A DNA stretch of 64,000 nucleotides from Microbulbifer marinus (GTDB lineage Bacteria > Pseudomonadota > Gammaproteobacteria > Pseudomonadales > Cellvibrionaceae). Position numbers and translations under genes: made by a program. The notes below the pieces were generated by a model. The model had not been told where the DNA came from, searched no databases, and worked only from the letters and a program-made list of their open reading frames with translations. Shown here one piece after another: positions 16,633 to 25,516 of the stretch. The stretch spans positions 186,001 to 250,000 of the forward strand of contig NZ_FNQO01000002.1 in NCBI RefSeq assembly GCF_900107725.1, read 5' to 3'. Position 1 is the stretch's first letter. Every line of letters begins with the position of its first letter.

Positions 16633-17988
16633 ATGACTGATATCAATTCGTCGACAACCGCCACTTCGGCAGCTCCGCAATCCATTGGGCAGCGCACGCT
16701 GCTGGAGCGCTTGTTCAAGCTGTCGGAGCGCGACACGACGGTGCGCCGGGAAGTGATCGCCGGGGTGACCACCTTCCTTACCATGGCTTACATCATCTTC
16801 GTGAACCCGAACATCATGGCCGCGGCCGGGATGGACAAGGGGGCGGTGTTCACGGCAACCTGCCTGGCCGCTGCCATCGGCTGCCTGATCATGGGGCTCT
16901 ACGCGAACTACCCGTTCGCACTGGCGCCGGGCATGGGGCTGAATGCGTTTTTCAGCTTTGTCGTGGTCGGCGAGATGGGGTACAGCTGGCAGGTGGCCCT
17001 GGGGGCGGTATTTATCTCCGGCGTGGTGTTCCTGCTGCTCAGCATCTTCCGGATACGGGAGTGGATCATCGACAGTATCCCGATGTCGCTGCGGCAGGCA
17101 CTGGCGGCGGGCGTGGGCCTGTTCCTCGCCATTATCGCGCTGAAGAGCGCGGGTATCGTGGTGGCCAGCCCGGCCACGCTGGTGACCCTGGGTGATGTGA
17201 CCTCCAGCAATGCGGCTCTGGCGGCGCTGGGCTTTTTCCTGATCGCCGCACTGGCCCACCGGCGCATGCTCGGCGCGGTGATGATCGGCATCCTGGTGGT
17301 CACCGTTATCGCGCTGCTGATGGGTAAGGTGGAGTACGCCGGACTGGTGTCCGCACCGCCGAGCATGGCGCCGACCTTTATGCAGCTGGATATCGCCGGC
17401 GCTTTCGAGGTGGGCATGATCAGCGTGATCTTCGCCTTCCTGTTCGTGGATCTGTTCGATACCGCCGGTACCCTGCTGAGTACCGCGGACCGCGCCAAAC
17501 TGCTGGACCAGAAGGGCCAGCTGCCCGGCATGGGTAAGGCGCTGATGGCCGACAGCTCCGCGTCCGCAGTCGGCTCGCTGCTGGGCTCCTCGACCACCAC
17601 CACTTATGTGGAGAGCACCGCAGGCGTTGCCGCCGGCGGCCGCACCGGCCTGACGGCGGTGGTGTGCGCGGGCCTGTTCCTGCTGGCCCTGTTCTTCTCG
17701 CCGCTGGTAGGCATGGTGCCCGCCTATGCGACCGCCGGCGCGCTGCTATATGTGGCGGTGCTGATGACTTCCGGCCTGTCGTCCATCGACTGGGATGACA
17801 TCACCGAAGCCGCACCCGCGGTGGTGGCGGCGGTGATGATGCCGCTGTCCTTCTCCATCGCCAACGGCATTGCACTGGGCTTTATCGCCTATGCCGTGAT
17901 CAAGACCCTGAGCGGCCGTAGCAAGGATGTCAGCATCAGCGTGTACCTGCTGGCGGCCCTGTTCATTGCCAAGTTCATCTTCTTCTAA
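16633..17988 (+). CDS. NCS2 family purine permease (AzgA-like)
   Basis: This 451-residue inner-membrane transporter has about 13-14 helices. AGVTTFLTMAYIIFVNPNIM, NYPFALAPGMGLNAFF, FVDLFDTAGTLLSTADRAKLLD and SSTTTTYVESTAGVAAGGRTGL are the diagnostic AzgA-group stretches. That group imports hypoxanthine, guanine or adenine by proton symport. It sits between the Tsx-like porin and the phosphoribosyltransferase in one transcription unit. Confidence 0.94.
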   Translation: MTDINSSTTATSAAPQSIGQRTLLERLFKLSERDTTVRREVIAGVTTFLTMAYIIFVNPNIMAAAGMDKGAVFTATCLAAAIGCLIMGLYANYPFALAPGMGLNAFFSFVVVGEMGYSWQVALGAVFISGVVFLLLSIFRIREWIIDSIPMSLRQALAAGVGLFLAIIALKSAGIVVASPATLVTLGDVTSSNAALAALGFFLIAALAHRRMLGAVMIGILVVTVIALLMGKVEYAGLVSAPPSMAPTFMQLDIAGAFEVGMISVIFAFLFVDLFDTAGTLLSTADRAKLLDQKGQLPGMGKALMADSSASAVGSLLGSSTTTTYVESTAGVAAGGRTGLTAVVCAGLFLLALFFSPLVGMVPAYATAGALLYVAVLMTSGLSSIDWDDITEAAPAVVAAVMMPLSFSIANGIALGFIAYAVIKTLSGRSKDVSISVYLLAALFIAKFIFF

Positions 17989-17999
17989 GGGCTTCAATC

Positions 18000-18581
18000 G
18001 TGAAAAAACAGTTTATCAGCGCGCAGCAACTCCTGGCGGATTCCTACGCGCTCGCGGAACAAGTCTTCCAGAGCGGTTTTCGCCCCAACTATATCGTCGG
18101 TGTCTGGCGCGGCGGTGCGCCGGTGGGTATCGCGGTGCAGGAACTGCTGCACGTGATGGGCGTGGACGCTGACCATATCGCCATCCGCACATCGTCCTAC
18201 ACCGGTATCGGCCAGCGCGACAAGCATGTGCGCGTGCACGGCCTGACCTACCTGATCAAGCGCCTGGAGTCACACGACAACCTGCTGATCGTCGACGACG
18301 TACACGACTCCGGCCTCAGCATCGACCAGACCATCAAGGACCTGCACAGGGCCTGTAAGAAGAACACGCCGGAAATCCGCGTGGCCACCCCTTACTACAA
18401 GCCGGCCAACAACAAGACCGAGCGCGAGCCGGATTACTATATCCACAAGACCAGCGAGTGGCTGGTGTTCCCGCACGAGATCGACGGCCTGTCGCGCGAG
18501 GAGATCCTCGAGTACAAGCCGGAGCTGGCCCCCTACATCGACCGGATCAAGACTGTAGAACCTGTCGCTGAACCGGCCTGA
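18000..18581 (+). CDS. Purine phosphoribosyltransferase (hypoxanthine/xanthine type)
   Basis: This 193-residue cytosolic enzyme carries the PRPP-binding motif LLIVDDVHDSGLS (about 95-107), the WRGG turn near residue 38 and the EWLVFPHEID tail of the purine PRTase group. It would convert the imported base plus PRPP to a nucleotide. It starts 11 nt after the permease stop. A damaged copy of its 3' end lies beyond the next gene (20309-20428). Confidence 0.9.
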   Translation: MKKQFISAQQLLADSYALAEQVFQSGFRPNYIVGVWRGGAPVGIAVQELLHVMGVDADHIAIRTSSYTGIGQRDKHVRVHGLTYLIKRLESHDNLLIVDDVHDSGLSIDQTIKDLHRACKKNTPEIRVATPYYKPANNKTEREPDYYIHKTSEWLVFPHEIDGLSREEILEYKPELAPYIDRIKTVEPVAEPA

Positions 18582-18809
18582 TCGCTCCACCTGCCCGAGC
18601 GCGGCCACAGGCCGCGCCCGCAGCTCACCCCCCAACTCCCCCTCACCGCCTGACACAACCGCAGTGATTTTCCGCCTCACAGCGTGCGCTATTTGGTTTA
18701 TCTCCCCGAGGCGGAGCGGTATCCTTGCCGCCCGCAGATAAAACGAAAATGCCGGGCCCGGCTGCTTATTGAACCGACGCCCCGGCCATTGGCAGGCAAG
18801 CCAGGCGAT

Positions 18810-20294
18810 ATGAACCACTCCGACATGCACATTCCCGGCTACACCGTGCACGGCCAGATCGGCCACGGCGGTATGGCTTCGGTCTACCTGGCCACCCAGG
18901 AATCCCTGAACAGGAAGGTGGCGATCAAGGTGCTGCGCAACAGTGCCGAGCAAGGGATCAGTGAGCGTTTCGTCAAAGAAGCGCACTTCATCGCCAGCCT
19001 TTCCAATCCGCACGTCATCACCATTCACGATATTTCCACGCTGCCGAACGGCGATAACTACATTGCCATGGAGTATGTCGATGGCGGTGACCTGACCGAC
19101 AACCAGCACCGCTTTCAGCAGCCCGACGCGGCCCTGCGGCTCGTCCGGCAGATCGCCGACGGCCTGGCGGTGGTGCACGAAAAAGGCATCATCCATCGCG
19201 ACGTCAAGCCGGCCAACATCCTGTTCCGCAAAGACGGCTCTGCGGTGCTGACGGACTTCGGTATCGCCAAGGATGTGGACAACAACTCCGACCTGACCCA
19301 GGCCGGCTTCAGTCTGGGTAGCCCGTCCTACAGCAGCCCGGAGCAGGCTCAGGGACAGCCGCTGGATATCACCACCGATATCTATGGCCTGGGCGTGATC
19401 CTGCTGGAACTGTTACTCGGACATAACCCATTCAAGGGTGACAGCCATACCTCCACTGCAATCAACCATATCCAGCAACCGATTCCGGCCCTGCCCGCCG
19501 CACTGGAATATCTGTCGCCACTGCTCGCGCGCATGCTGGCGAAGCAGCCAGCCGTGCGGTTCCAGTCATGCCGGGAACTGGTGGATTCGATCGAACCATT
19601 ACTCGACCCCACCGTGAAGAAGCCAGCTGGCAACAAGACAGTGCCATTCGCCTCGCGCCTCGGTGCGATCCGGCTGGGCGGCAAGACGCACCCCCTGCTG
19701 TTGCCCGCACTGGGTTTAGTTGCCGCAGTCCTGCTGGTTTTCGCGCTGACCTATGAAAGCGAGACCGAGCGGCAGATCCGCCAGCTGCTGGAGCAGGCGG
19801 AACTGAGCCTGGACGAGCGGCGCTACATATTCCCGGAGCACGACAATGCGCGCTATTACTACCGCCAGGTGCTGCTGCTGGACAATGACAATAGCGAAGC
19901 GAACCAAGGTCTTGAGACTGTCACCACAAGGCTGATCGAGGATTATGTTGCCCGCGGCGCCGAGGCGCTGGAAAGCGGCCGCCTGAATCGCCCCAAGGGA
20001 GACAATGCACTCCACTATTACCGCAAGGCGCTGGCACTGGACGCCGAAAACCCCCAGGCCAATGCCGGCATGCAGCAATTGGCCGCGGAATTTGCTCGCC
20101 GCGCCCGCTCCAGTCTCCTCGAGGACGATCTTAAGCAGGCCGATTACAACGTGAAGCGCGGCTTGCGTATCCAGCCTGAAGATGAAGAGCTGCTCGCCTT
20201 GCGCGCAGAGATAGACCAGAAAATGCCGGCAGCAAAAAAGCTGATTCGCAACGTGTTCGGCAAGATCCGCGAAACAATCGACGGCAAGGGCTGA
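18810..20294 (+). CDS. Membrane-anchored serine/threonine protein kinase with TPR-like C-terminus
   Basis: The protein is 494 residues from the ATG at 18810; an upstream in-frame ATG at 18684 would add 42 basic residues with no kinase match. The Hanks-type kinase domain spans about 10-275: IGHGGMASVYLA loop, catalytic lysine in VAIKVL, HRDVKPANILF catalytic loop, DFGIAK, and SPSYSSPEQA activation/APE region. A basic linker and one transmembrane helix (about 295-315) follow. The outer part has three helical repeats resembling TPRs (ARYYYRQVLLLDNDNSEA, ALHYYRKALALDAENPQA). It resembles PpkA/PknB-like kinases with sensor domains outside. It follows the purine genes after 228 nt. Confidence 0.93.
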   Translation: MNHSDMHIPGYTVHGQIGHGGMASVYLATQESLNRKVAIKVLRNSAEQGISERFVKEAHFIASLSNPHVITIHDISTLPNGDNYIAMEYVDGGDLTDNQHRFQQPDAALRLVRQIADGLAVVHEKGIIHRDVKPANILFRKDGSAVLTDFGIAKDVDNNSDLTQAGFSLGSPSYSSPEQAQGQPLDITTDIYGLGVILLELLLGHNPFKGDSHTSTAINHIQQPIPALPAALEYLSPLLARMLAKQPAVRFQSCRELVDSIEPLLDPTVKKPAGNKTVPFASRLGAIRLGGKTHPLLLPALGLVAAVLLVFALTYESETERQIRQLLEQAELSLDERRYIFPEHDNARYYYRQVLLLDNDNSEANQGLETVTTRLIEDYVARGAEALESGRLNRPKGDNALHYYRKALALDAENPQANAGMQQLAAEFARRARSSLLEDDLKQADYNVKRGLRIQPEDEELLALRAEIDQKMPAAKKLIRNVFGKIRETIDGKG

Positions 20295-20308
20295 GTCGAC
20301 GCAGACAG

Positions 20309-20428
20309 GATGACCAGCCCCGCAAGGCCAACGATTGGCTGGCTTTCCCGCATGAGTTCAACCGCCTGTCGCGCGAGGAAACTTTCAAGTACAGGCCCTA
20401 TCTGGATCGGACTGCTACTGCGGTCTGA
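20309..20428 (+). pseudogene. 3' remnant of a second purine phosphoribosyltransferase gene
   Basis: In one frame this stretch reads NDWLAFPHEFNRLSREE, then TFKYRPYLDR, and ends at TGA 20426-20428. It lines up with the C-terminus of the enzyme at 18000 (SEWLVFPHEIDGLSREE, EYKPELAPYIDR). The nucleotide match is close, including CCTGTCGCGCGAGGA. No start or catalytic part is present. It lies directly after the kinase stop, so the kinase gene separates an intact copy from a broken one. Confidence 0.8.
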
Positions 20429-20602
20429 TCCCACATTTGAACAGGGCTGTAGCCACAGCTCCAGAACGTTCCAGAAACTGAAACCGACCTCAGCTTCCAT
20501 CCTTTCATGATGTACCTATGACAGGCCAAGTGAATCCAGATATTGTGCACGGCTTTGATCAGCCGGCCGCCAGTTTGCCAAAAGGCGAGTAAGAACACGC
20601 TA

Positions 20603-23600
20603 TTACCGCGCGTATCGTCTGAAAAAATTTAGTGCCATAGCCAGCAGAATCAAGAGAAGTGTGGCCGGGTCTATGCTTCCCCCTCCACTGCGCTTGGCAG
20701 AATTTTCAGAAGTGCGCTCACTGCCAGAGGTGCTGCCACTAGCAGTCGCACCGCCAACATTATTAGTCGCACCGCCGCCATCATCAGTCGCACCACCAAC
20801 ATCAGCAGTGACGTCTCCAACCTCGTCTTCAGTCAGGCCTTCATTCAAGACAGCCAGCTTCCAACGTCCGACACCCTGACCGATGGTATCTTGAATAGAG
20901 AAGTCCGTGCCGTAAAAGTGCAGCGGCTGGCCGTTCAGGGTTACCTGCAGGCGACCGTGGGTAGCCTCTATAGTACCCAGATCCAGGTTCAGATCTGCCG
21001 CGATAGCCGCTAGTTCACTTTCGTCACTCACCTCCAGCGGTGGCCAGAGCGAGTAATTGCGATCAGCGCAGGTTCCCTCGTATTCACTATCCGGCACCTG
21101 TACATATAGGGATCTCTGGTGACGCCCGGAAGACATCCCGCCGACCAAGCGTTTACCGTTTTGAGTATCGTCAAAGATCTCTAGTGGAAAGCCGTAACAG
21201 AGGTCACCCTGACCGTCCTCATTACTATCCTGCTGCTGCGAATTGGAGAGATAAGGGCAGTTATCTAGGTCGTTAACGATGCCGTCTCGGTCATAATCGT
21301 CCGGGTCTTCAGCATTTGCCGAGGTTCTCAGCGAGGAAAGATGCACGTGTTCGCGCACCGGCAGACTGGGACCCAGCGTGCCCGGGGACAACTCGCTCCA
21401 TACCGCAAACGCGCCGGTACCCACGCCCTTCTGTCTTGCCTGTGCGAGCTGCTCCACCTTTACCGCGGGGATGAGCAGTTCAGCGATATAGGTATCACTA
21501 CCCTCCGGCACATTACATGACAACCAGTCGGGATCTACACCAGCGGAATACATCGGTTGGTTGCCGACCCAGATCACCACCTGATGAAATATCTCGGAGA
21601 ATTTTTCCGCCATCTTTACCCTTACCTGCACCCGGAAAAACTGTTCCTCACCGATAAACAGGTGATCCCCCTGCTGCAGGTTTAAAAAGTCCACTTCGGG
21701 CATCTGACGGCTAAACGCTTCCAGATCCTCTTCAGGTAGGGCCGGAATTTCCAGCGCATGAAATCCATAATTTGCCCGGCCCGCGCCGTCACTAAAAAAA
21801 TATACCACCTTGCTGTTAATGGCTTGAGGCTGCTGGAAATTCACCAGATGCACGCTTTCAAACATCTTCCTGTAGTCAGTGGCAGGAGAGGGAAAACCAC
21901 CATAACTATCAAAAAAGTAATGCTTCCTGCCGAGGACGCTCGCCCCCAAATGCGCAATGACTTGAGCCTCGCCGTGAAAACTGTTTCCATCGATATAGAT
22001 TTCATCAATATCATCGAATACTCGAAAATCCCTGAACCCCGAGCTGACGGCATGACCAGGAAATAATGTTGAGGCATTTAGCTCAAGGGAGCCCTCCATC
22101 AGCTCAGCTCTCGGCAGTTTAAAATCACCATTTGGTGCCGGATTATTGTTGCTCGTCACCAGCCGGAAAACTCCTACATCAAAATTGGTGGTGAAACGTT
22201 CTCCGGGCATACTCATCGGATGTACGTGCACACTGATCAGATTTTCCCCATCGAAGAACTCGCTGGTATCCAGCGTAAATTCCCTGAGCCAGACCTCTTC
22301 ATTCACCATATGGCCATGCTCATGGGTGTGTAGCACCATGAAGTTCTTGTAGAACTGTGCATGCTGACCGCGCTTGTTGCGCACTGTCACCTTTCCATGT
22401 ATTTCGCCGGTGACGGTATCACCGGGAACAACGGGCCCCCCGTTAACATCATAGATCTCGATGACGACTTCCGGGTTCTGGACCAGAACGTCGAATTGAA
22501 CCTGCTCTGAGTAACCATTCAAGTGAGCGCGTACGGTAACCTGCTGTTCGCCCGGAAAGTCGGATGCGGATAGCGTCAGCAGGTCTCCCTCGACACTACT
22601 GGTGAGAAGGCCATTCTTATACGCTAGTTCCACTACATAATTGAGGCCTGCGCTGGAGTGAGAGAAGATCTCCCTCAAATTCAGTACGCGATTTTCCGAC
22701 ATGTCCATGACCAGTTGCTCCGGAACCGAAACTACTTCGGGCTTTTCTGCGCTGGACACCCCGGAATCACTGACCCGATAAGCCCTAAGGTCGCCGTTTG
22801 CTGTCACCAGTACCCCATCAGCAAGGGCAATCGCTGGGCCCTGGGAATCAATGAAGAACTCCTCCTCCAGGGAAAATCGGTCAAACACATGTATCGCCAG
22901 ATAGGCGGCAACAATCAGGGAACTGTCGGAAACAATCATTGCAGGCTTGTCAAAACCCGTATTGAAATCCGGTATCGAGCTAACGACGCTGCCATCGAGC
23001 GCATTGATCATGCTGACCGTCCGTTCATGCACCACATACAGCAGGTCATGTGCCACGGCGAGGGCACTCGGACGGTCGAGTGGAATTCTCCAGCGCACCT
23101 GTAGTTTTTCGGCATCGATGGCAATTAGCTCTGCCGGCCCCAGAACAAACAGGCTTCCATCACTGGCATAAATATCATTGGCGGTAATAGCACTGCCTAC
23201 ACCAATTCTGTTCAGCTCAAGCGCGCGCAATGGCATGCGGCTACTGGCATCGTATTCTTTAATCAGGTCTCCCTCACCAACATATAGCCTGCCATTCATC
23301 AGTGTGGGAGCCAACTGAAAAGCAAGCTCGTCTGTAGAAAAGATGTAACTGAAAATTTCATGACCTTCTTTTTTATCGAAGCCAAAGTAGTTTCGCCAAA
23401 AACTTCCGGGAACCCAGACGGCATCCTCCGCCGGGGTAGGTGGTGGCAAATCGTCTGCATCTTTCAGGTAGGGTTGCGGATATGCGGAGGCCCAGTGCAC
23501 CGAGCCTTCACCTACTTTGATTCCAACCACTTCGCCGTTGTCGGCATCGCGGCGTCTCTGTACAAAGACGTGACCAGCCTCGCTGGAAGGAGGGGTTATC

Positions 23601-24253
23601 TGTTCGCCACTGGTAATTGGCGCTTGCCATAGCAGCTCACCCGTGCGCAGCGAACGGGAAGTGAGGCCATACTGCCTTTGCGGTATTTCGCCAGGTTTCC
23701 AAAAAGCGGTGGAAAGGAAAATCTGGCCGTCAGCCACGGCAGGTGGCAGATAGTATGATTCGTCTGAACCGCCATCGTACTGCCACAGCAATTCTGGAGA
23801 TTTATCCCACAGAAAACCCGGCTGGTAACTCGTGTGACCACTGCCATTACCAGCCCCTGACCAATCTCCTCCAAGTAGAAACTTAGCGCTCGGTGTCACA
23901 TGGAAAACGACGAGACCTTTCGACCTTTCGCCATTGCTATCGCTTAACTGGTAGTAGATACGGTCATTGCCACTAAAACCCGGCTGTGGCGTGTAAATAA
24001 AAGAGCCATCACTCTGCCAACTCAGCTCTCCATGTTCTGGTAGGCGGGAAACTTCTGTCACCGAAAGTTCATCGCCGTCGCCATCGACGTCATTTGCGAG
24101 CCAGCCATGCGCTGCATTAGCCTGATAGGAATCCCCCGCGACCATCCGATATAGGTCGAATTCAGCCTTTGGCACTGCGGCAAACGTCTGAGCTGTACAG
24201 CTAAGGAGACAGACCATTAGATATCGGGCGATACAGGGGCGGGCACGGTCCAT
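20603..24253 (-). CDS. Large secreted/surface protein: cadherin-like unit, PQQ-like propeller, TSP3 repeat, GlyGly-CTERM-like tail
   Basis: The protein is about 1,216 residues from the ATG at 24253, whose signal peptide is MDRARPCIARYLMVCLLSCT ending near TFA. An ATG at 24292 would add 13 residues before it. Domains in order: a tandem-95/VCBS-type Ig unit (about 30-115, ANDVDGDGDELSVTEVS and FIYTPQPGFSGND), a PQQ-like beta-propeller (about 150-500), beta-rich Ig-like regions with a His-rich patch (HTHEHGHM), and a calcium-binding thrombospondin-3 motif (DYDRDGIVNDLDNCPYLSNS). A linker with three 7-residue repeats follows, then SGGGSIDPATLLLILLAMAL plus FFRRYAR. That tail fits rhombosortase-type sorting. 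Ligand unknown. Confidence 0.85.
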   Translation of the reverse strand: MDRARPCIARYLMVCLLSCTAQTFAAVPKAEFDLYRMVAGDSYQANAAHGWLANDVDGDGDELSVTEVSRLPEHGELSWQSDGSFIYTPQPGFSGNDRIYYQLSDSNGERSKGLVVFHVTPSAKFLLGGDWSGAGNGSGHTSYQPGFLWDKSPELLWQYDGGSDESYYLPPAVADGQIFLSTAFWKPGEIPQRQYGLTSRSLRTGELLWQAPITSGEQITPPSSEAGHVFVQRRRDADNGEVVGIKVGEGSVHWASAYPQPYLKDADDLPPPTPAEDAVWVPGSFWRNYFGFDKKEGHEIFSYIFSTDELAFQLAPTLMNGRLYVGEGDLIKEYDASSRMPLRALELNRIGVGSAITANDIYASDGSLFVLGPAELIAIDAEKLQVRWRIPLDRPSALAVAHDLLYVVHERTVSMINALDGSVVSSIPDFNTGFDKPAMIVSDSSLIVAAYLAIHVFDRFSLEEEFFIDSQGPAIALADGVLVTANGDLRAYRVSDSGVSSAEKPEVVSVPEQLVMDMSENRVLNLREIFSHSSAGLNYVVELAYKNGLLTSSVEGDLLTLSASDFPGEQQVTVRAHLNGYSEQVQFDVLVQNPEVVIEIYDVNGGPVVPGDTVTGEIHGKVTVRNKRGQHAQFYKNFMVLHTHEHGHMVNEEVWLREFTLDTSEFFDGENLISVHVHPMSMPGERFTTNFDVGVFRLVTSNNNPAPNGDFKLPRAELMEGSLELNASTLFPGHAVSSGFRDFRVFDDIDEIYIDGNSFHGEAQVIAHLGASVLGRKHYFFDSYGGFPSPATDYRKMFESVHLVNFQQPQAINSKVVYFFSDGAGRANYGFHALEIPALPEEDLEAFSRQMPEVDFLNLQQGDHLFIGEEQFFRVQVRVKMAEKFSEIFHQVVIWVGNQPMYSAGVDPDWLSCNVPEGSDTYIAELLIPAVKVEQLAQARQKGVGTGAFAVWSELSPGTLGPSLPVREHVHLSSLRTSANAEDPDDYDRDGIVNDLDNCPYLSNSQQQDSNEDGQGDLCYGFPLEIFDDTQNGKRLVGGMSSGRHQRSLYVQVPDSEYEGTCADRNYSLWPPLEVSDESELAAIAADLNLDLGTIEATHGRLQVTLNGQPLHFYGTDFSIQDTIGQGVGRWKLAVLNEGLTEDEVGDVTADVGGATDDGGGATNNVGGATASGSTSGSERTSENSAKRSGGGSIDPATLLLILLAMALNFFRRYAR
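20744..20806 (-). repeat. Three 21-nt tandem repeats in the surface-protein linker
   Basis: Three adjacent 21-nt units begin at 20744, 20765 and 20786. Each starts AGTCGCACC on the plus strand and together they encode GGAT-type seven-residue repeats just before the C-terminal sorting tail. The copies differ at a few bases. The number of units could vary between strains by slippage. Confidence 0.85.
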
Positions 24254-24458
24254 GGCATCCACTCTCGTTATTTTATTCAGTAACAGCAGCATGCTGCCCA
24301 GAGCTGACCCGGAGCCTCCGAAAGTTCGCCATTGGCCCCGAAGCCAATTTAATAGAAATGCTGCAAAGTTACTGCATGAACCCGAGAAATAGGCGCCGTT
24401 TTATCCTCGCAACAGACAGTAAAGTCAGGCAATCACACCCTAGTCCCAGTGTGGGACC

Positions 24459-25388
24459 TCACTCCACTTCATGAACCGCAGCGAGGCAATGCCACAAAGT
24501 CTTCACGATCCGAGAAGGCTTCGGCGATACCCGCTGTATCGCCACAAAGTCACACTGGTACTGATAGCGCTGCGGACATACCGCGCGGATCTCACCTTTC
24601 TTTAAAAACGATTCCGCGTAGTGATCCGGCAGGTAGCCGATATAGCGGCCGGACTGCAGGCAGTGGACAATGGCCTCCTGGTCGTTGACGGTGATATCCC
24701 GCTCCAACCCCAACCGGTTGCCAACCTCCATATTCGGTGAGTGATAGCCGAGGCCCGCATATTTGCAGCTGCGGATCGCATCGTCGTCGATGGCGATATC
24801 CGCGGTGTCGAACAGCGGGTGGCGATAGCCGCAGTAGAGGTACATCTGCTCGTAGAACAGGTGCTGGTAGTCGAGACTAGGTGACGCCCGGTGCGCGGGG
24901 ATCACACCGAGCTGGAAGCGCCCCTCCATGACCCCGCGCTCGATTTCGTTGATCGGCTCGATATGAATATCCAGGCTCACCTCCGGCGCCAGGTCGTCAA
25001 AGCTGCGCAGGGCCTCGCCGATATGGGCGGCCGGGTTGGTGACCATCTTGTCGAACAGCGCGATGGCGATATGGCCGGTCATGCGCTTGTGCACGTCGGC
25101 CACCTCGCCGCGAAAAGTATCGAGGGAAGCCAGCAGACGTATCGTCGCCTGGTAGATCTGCCGCCCCTCGTCGGTCAGCGCGAAGCCGCCGCGACCGCGC
25201 CGGCAGAGGCTCACCCCCAGGCGCACCTCCAGATCCTTGATATGGCGGCTGATGGTGGAGCGGCCCACATTGAGTTCCAGCTCTGCCGCCGAGAAGCCGC
25301 CCGCCTCCGCCACGGCACGGAAGACCCGCAGTAGCCGCAGGTCGATATCGCTGAGCTGCCCGAGCAGCGCCGCCTGTTTGCGTCCCAT
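24459..25388 (-). CDS. LysR family transcriptional regulator of the omega-amino-acid module
   Basis: This 309-residue protein has a winged-helix DNA-binding domain at about 14-75 (DLRLLRVFRAVAEAGGFSAA, then NVGRSTISRHIKDLEVRLGV) and a periplasmic-binding-like effector domain from about 100. It is divergent from the aminotransferase gene at 25517, with 128 nt between starts that hold two clean palindromes. The second LysR of this window (59349) has the same SDxDLRLLRVF core and a similar position, so the two are paralogues. The effector is probably an omega-amino acid, inferred from neighbours. Confidence 0.93.
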   Translation of the reverse strand: MGRKQAALLGQLSDIDLRLLRVFRAVAEAGGFSAAELELNVGRSTISRHIKDLEVRLGVSLCRRGRGGFALTDEGRQIYQATIRLLASLDTFRGEVADVHKRMTGHIAIALFDKMVTNPAAHIGEALRSFDDLAPEVSLDIHIEPINEIERGVMEGRFQLGVIPAHRASPSLDYQHLFYEQMYLYCGYRHPLFDTADIAIDDDAIRSCKYAGLGYHSPNMEVGNRLGLERDITVNDQEAIVHCLQSGRYIGYLPDHYAESFLKKGEIRAVCPQRYQYQCDFVAIQRVSPKPSRIVKTLWHCLAAVHEVE

Positions 25389-25405
25389 ATCTCATCGCCA
25401 TGTTA

Positions 25406-25423
25406 GTTTCAGATATATGAAAC
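25406..25423. promoter_or_regulatory. Candidate LysR operator 1
   Basis: GTTTCAGATATATGAAAC has perfect 6-nt arms (GTTTCA/TGAAAC) around a 6-nt centre and fits the T-N11-A LysR-box pattern. It lies 18 nt upstream of the regulator start codon in the divergent region. Confidence 0.6.
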
Positions 25424-25432
25424 CAAACGTGG

Positions 25433-25448
25433 ATAAATTGCAATTTAT
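25433..25448. promoter_or_regulatory. Candidate LysR operator 2
   Basis: ATAAATTGCAATTTAT is a perfect 16-nt palindrome, ten bases after operator 1. It lies about 70 nt upstream of the aminotransferase start, where an activation site near its -35 region would be expected. Confidence 0.6.
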
Positions 25449-25516
25449 GCAACTTTAATCCTCCCCTAAAGTCCGGGCATCACACGATCAAATCGAGTAT
25501 TTCCGGGAGAATAACA

